Shown here in pieces: positions 6,064-6,917 of a stretch of 6,917 nucleotides of DNA (positions are counted from its first letter, which is position 1; each line of letters starts with the position of its first letter). Under the pieces are notes generated by a model. It made no database searches. It was not told the DNA's origin and saw nothing but the letters and a program-made list of their open reading frames with translations. The DNA is taken from contig JBGSOQ010000236.1 in assembly GCA_041739035.1 (NCBI GenBank), positions 1 to 6,917 of the forward strand, read 5' to 3'. The stretch is from XYD12-FULL-36-8 sp041739035. Its GTDB lineage: Bacteria > Bacteroidota > Ignavibacteria > Ignavibacteriales > Ignavibacteriaceae. The position numbers and the translations under genes are program-made.

Positions 6064-6917
6064 ATGAAAACTAAAATCGACTTATCGGCAATAATTATTT
6101 ACTATGAAAAATATTCATATGATAATGTGTCTGAACTTTATAATGCTTACAAAGCTAGTCTTGAAAAAACAAATCTAAATTTTGAGTTCATTTTCGTTGT
6201 TGATGGAAAGCTTCCAATGGTAATTGACGAGCTTAATAAGCTTTATAATTTGGGGGAGAAAATAAAGGTTATAAGATTAGGGAAATGGTTTGGGGATGCT
6301 ACTGCTCTTCAAGTAGGATATGAACAGTCTTCAGGAGAATTTATTCTAACTCTTCCTTCATTCAAGCAGGTGGATGAAAATGATATTCCCAAGCTAATTA
6401 GTGCATTAGAAAATAAGGATATGATTGTTTCCTGGCGATACCCCAGATTAGATGGAATGATAAATAATTTTCAATCTAAAGTATTTAATAAGATCATTAA
6501 GTGGATTGTTGGAGCCAATTTTCACGATATGAAATGTCTTGTTAAAGTTTTTAGAAGAGAGGTATTGGAAAAAATTTACATGTATGGTGATCAGGATAGA
6601 TTCCTGCCTTTGATTGCTGAAAAATATGGATTTAAAGTTGAAGAAATTAAAGTTGTACAAGCAAAAAAAGATGCGGTTCAAAAGTTTTATCCTTTTACCA
6701 GTTATATCTCCAGGTTTCTTGAGCTGATATCTATTTTCTTTTTAGTAAAATTTACTAAAAAACCAATCAGGTTTTTCGGCAGCACTGGTTTAGTCACTTT
6801 CGTTATTGGATTCATAATGGCAGTTATTCTTTTTGTTGAACGTGCCTTTCTTGGAGTGGCGCTTGCTGACAGGCCGATCGTACTTGTAAGCATTCTATTG
6901 ATGATTTTTGGCATTCA
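6064..6917 (+). CDS. Degenerate paralogue of the neighbouring GT2 glycosyltransferase (runs off the right edge)
   Basis: The frame from the ATG at 6064 stays open for 284 codons to the right edge. It aligns along its length with the preceding glycosyltransferase: KVIRLGKWFGDATALQVGY matches KVVKLKRNYGQTTALHVGF, NDIPKL matches DDIPVM, SWRYPRLD matches GWRHQRKD, and DRFLPLI matches HRLMPVI. Key catalytic residues are changed. The first Asp of the DDGS motif is Val46 (Asp47 remains). The metal-binding DGD is Pro98-Ser99-Phe100, with only the following Gln102 kept. The NGC segment reads HDMKC, and the HHPRKFGHSKYG loop is lost. The intact frame and preserved fold suggest a selected pseudo-enzyme rather than decay. 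Hydrophobic segments at about 236-258 and from 270 onward match the membrane anchors of the paralogue. The 22-base spacing points to an operon, and no strong SD is visible. It may be a partner or regulatory subunit, or an enzyme with altered chemistry. The C-terminus lies outside the window. Confidence 0.85.
   Translation, partial: MKTKIDLSAIIIYYEKYSYDNVSELYNAYKASLEKTNLNFEFIFVVDGKLPMVIDELNKLYNLGEKIKVIRLGKWFGDATALQVGYEQSSGEFILTLPSFKQVDENDIPKLISALENKDMIVSWRYPRLDGMINNFQSKVFNKIIKWIVGANFHDMKCLVKVFRREVLEKIYMYGDQDRFLPLIAEKYGFKVEEIKVVQAKKDAVQKFYPFTSYISRFLELISIFFLVKFTKKPIRFFGSTGLVTFVIGFIMAVILFVERAFLGVALADRPIVLVSILLMIFGI

Noticed and set aside
6448..6914. Two minus-strand open frames of 77 and 70 codons at the right end
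   Set aside because: The plus strand here encodes a paralogue of the preceding glycosyltransferase through to the window edge, so these are shadows.

Overview
The window looks like AT-rich chromosomal DNA (roughly two-thirds A+T by eye) from a member of the Bacteroidota/Chlorobiota/Ignavibacteriota group. The strongest clue is the large secreted protein on the minus strand. It ends in a type IX secretion (T9SS) C-terminal sorting domain carrying the LEQNYPNPFNPST signature, which is very common in Ignavibacteria and related lineages. The low GC content and mostly weak ribosome binding sites also fit. The phylum-level call is inference; no rRNA or other marker gene is present.

Layout. Positions 1-255 (minus) hold the N-terminal 85 residues of a secreted FG-GAP/VCBS-repeat protein that runs off the left edge. 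Positions 256-710 are non-coding, with two tandem dyads, a possible promoter for the FG-GAP gene, and a clear rho-independent terminator for the next gene. Positions 711-3794 (minus) hold a 1027-residue T9SS-exported multidomain protein: signal peptide, two Ig+LamG repeat units, two fibronectin-III-like domains, a third beta-sandwich linker and the sorting domain. Positions 3795-4034 are a divergent intergenic region with two dyads.

The right half is on the plus strand and is a glycan-modification block. It starts with a ChbG/YdjC-type deacetylase (4035-4877). After a 237-base gap comes a canonical DPM1/ArnC/GtrB-type membrane glycosyltransferase (5115-6041). Only 22 bases later comes a second, diverged paralogue of that glycosyltransferase (6064 to the right edge). 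I found this last gene by direct translation. It keeps the fold and the C-terminal membrane segments but has lost the DxD metal-binding motif and other catalytic residues.

How the genes may work together (inference): the active glycosyltransferase would load a sugar onto a polyprenyl-phosphate carrier, with the degenerate paralogue as a partner or regulator, and the deacetylase could process an acetylated amino sugar on the product. This recalls the ArnC/ArnD logic of lipid A modification, but the substrate is unknown. The two minus-strand genes encode cell-surface or secreted proteins and have no obvious functional tie to this block.
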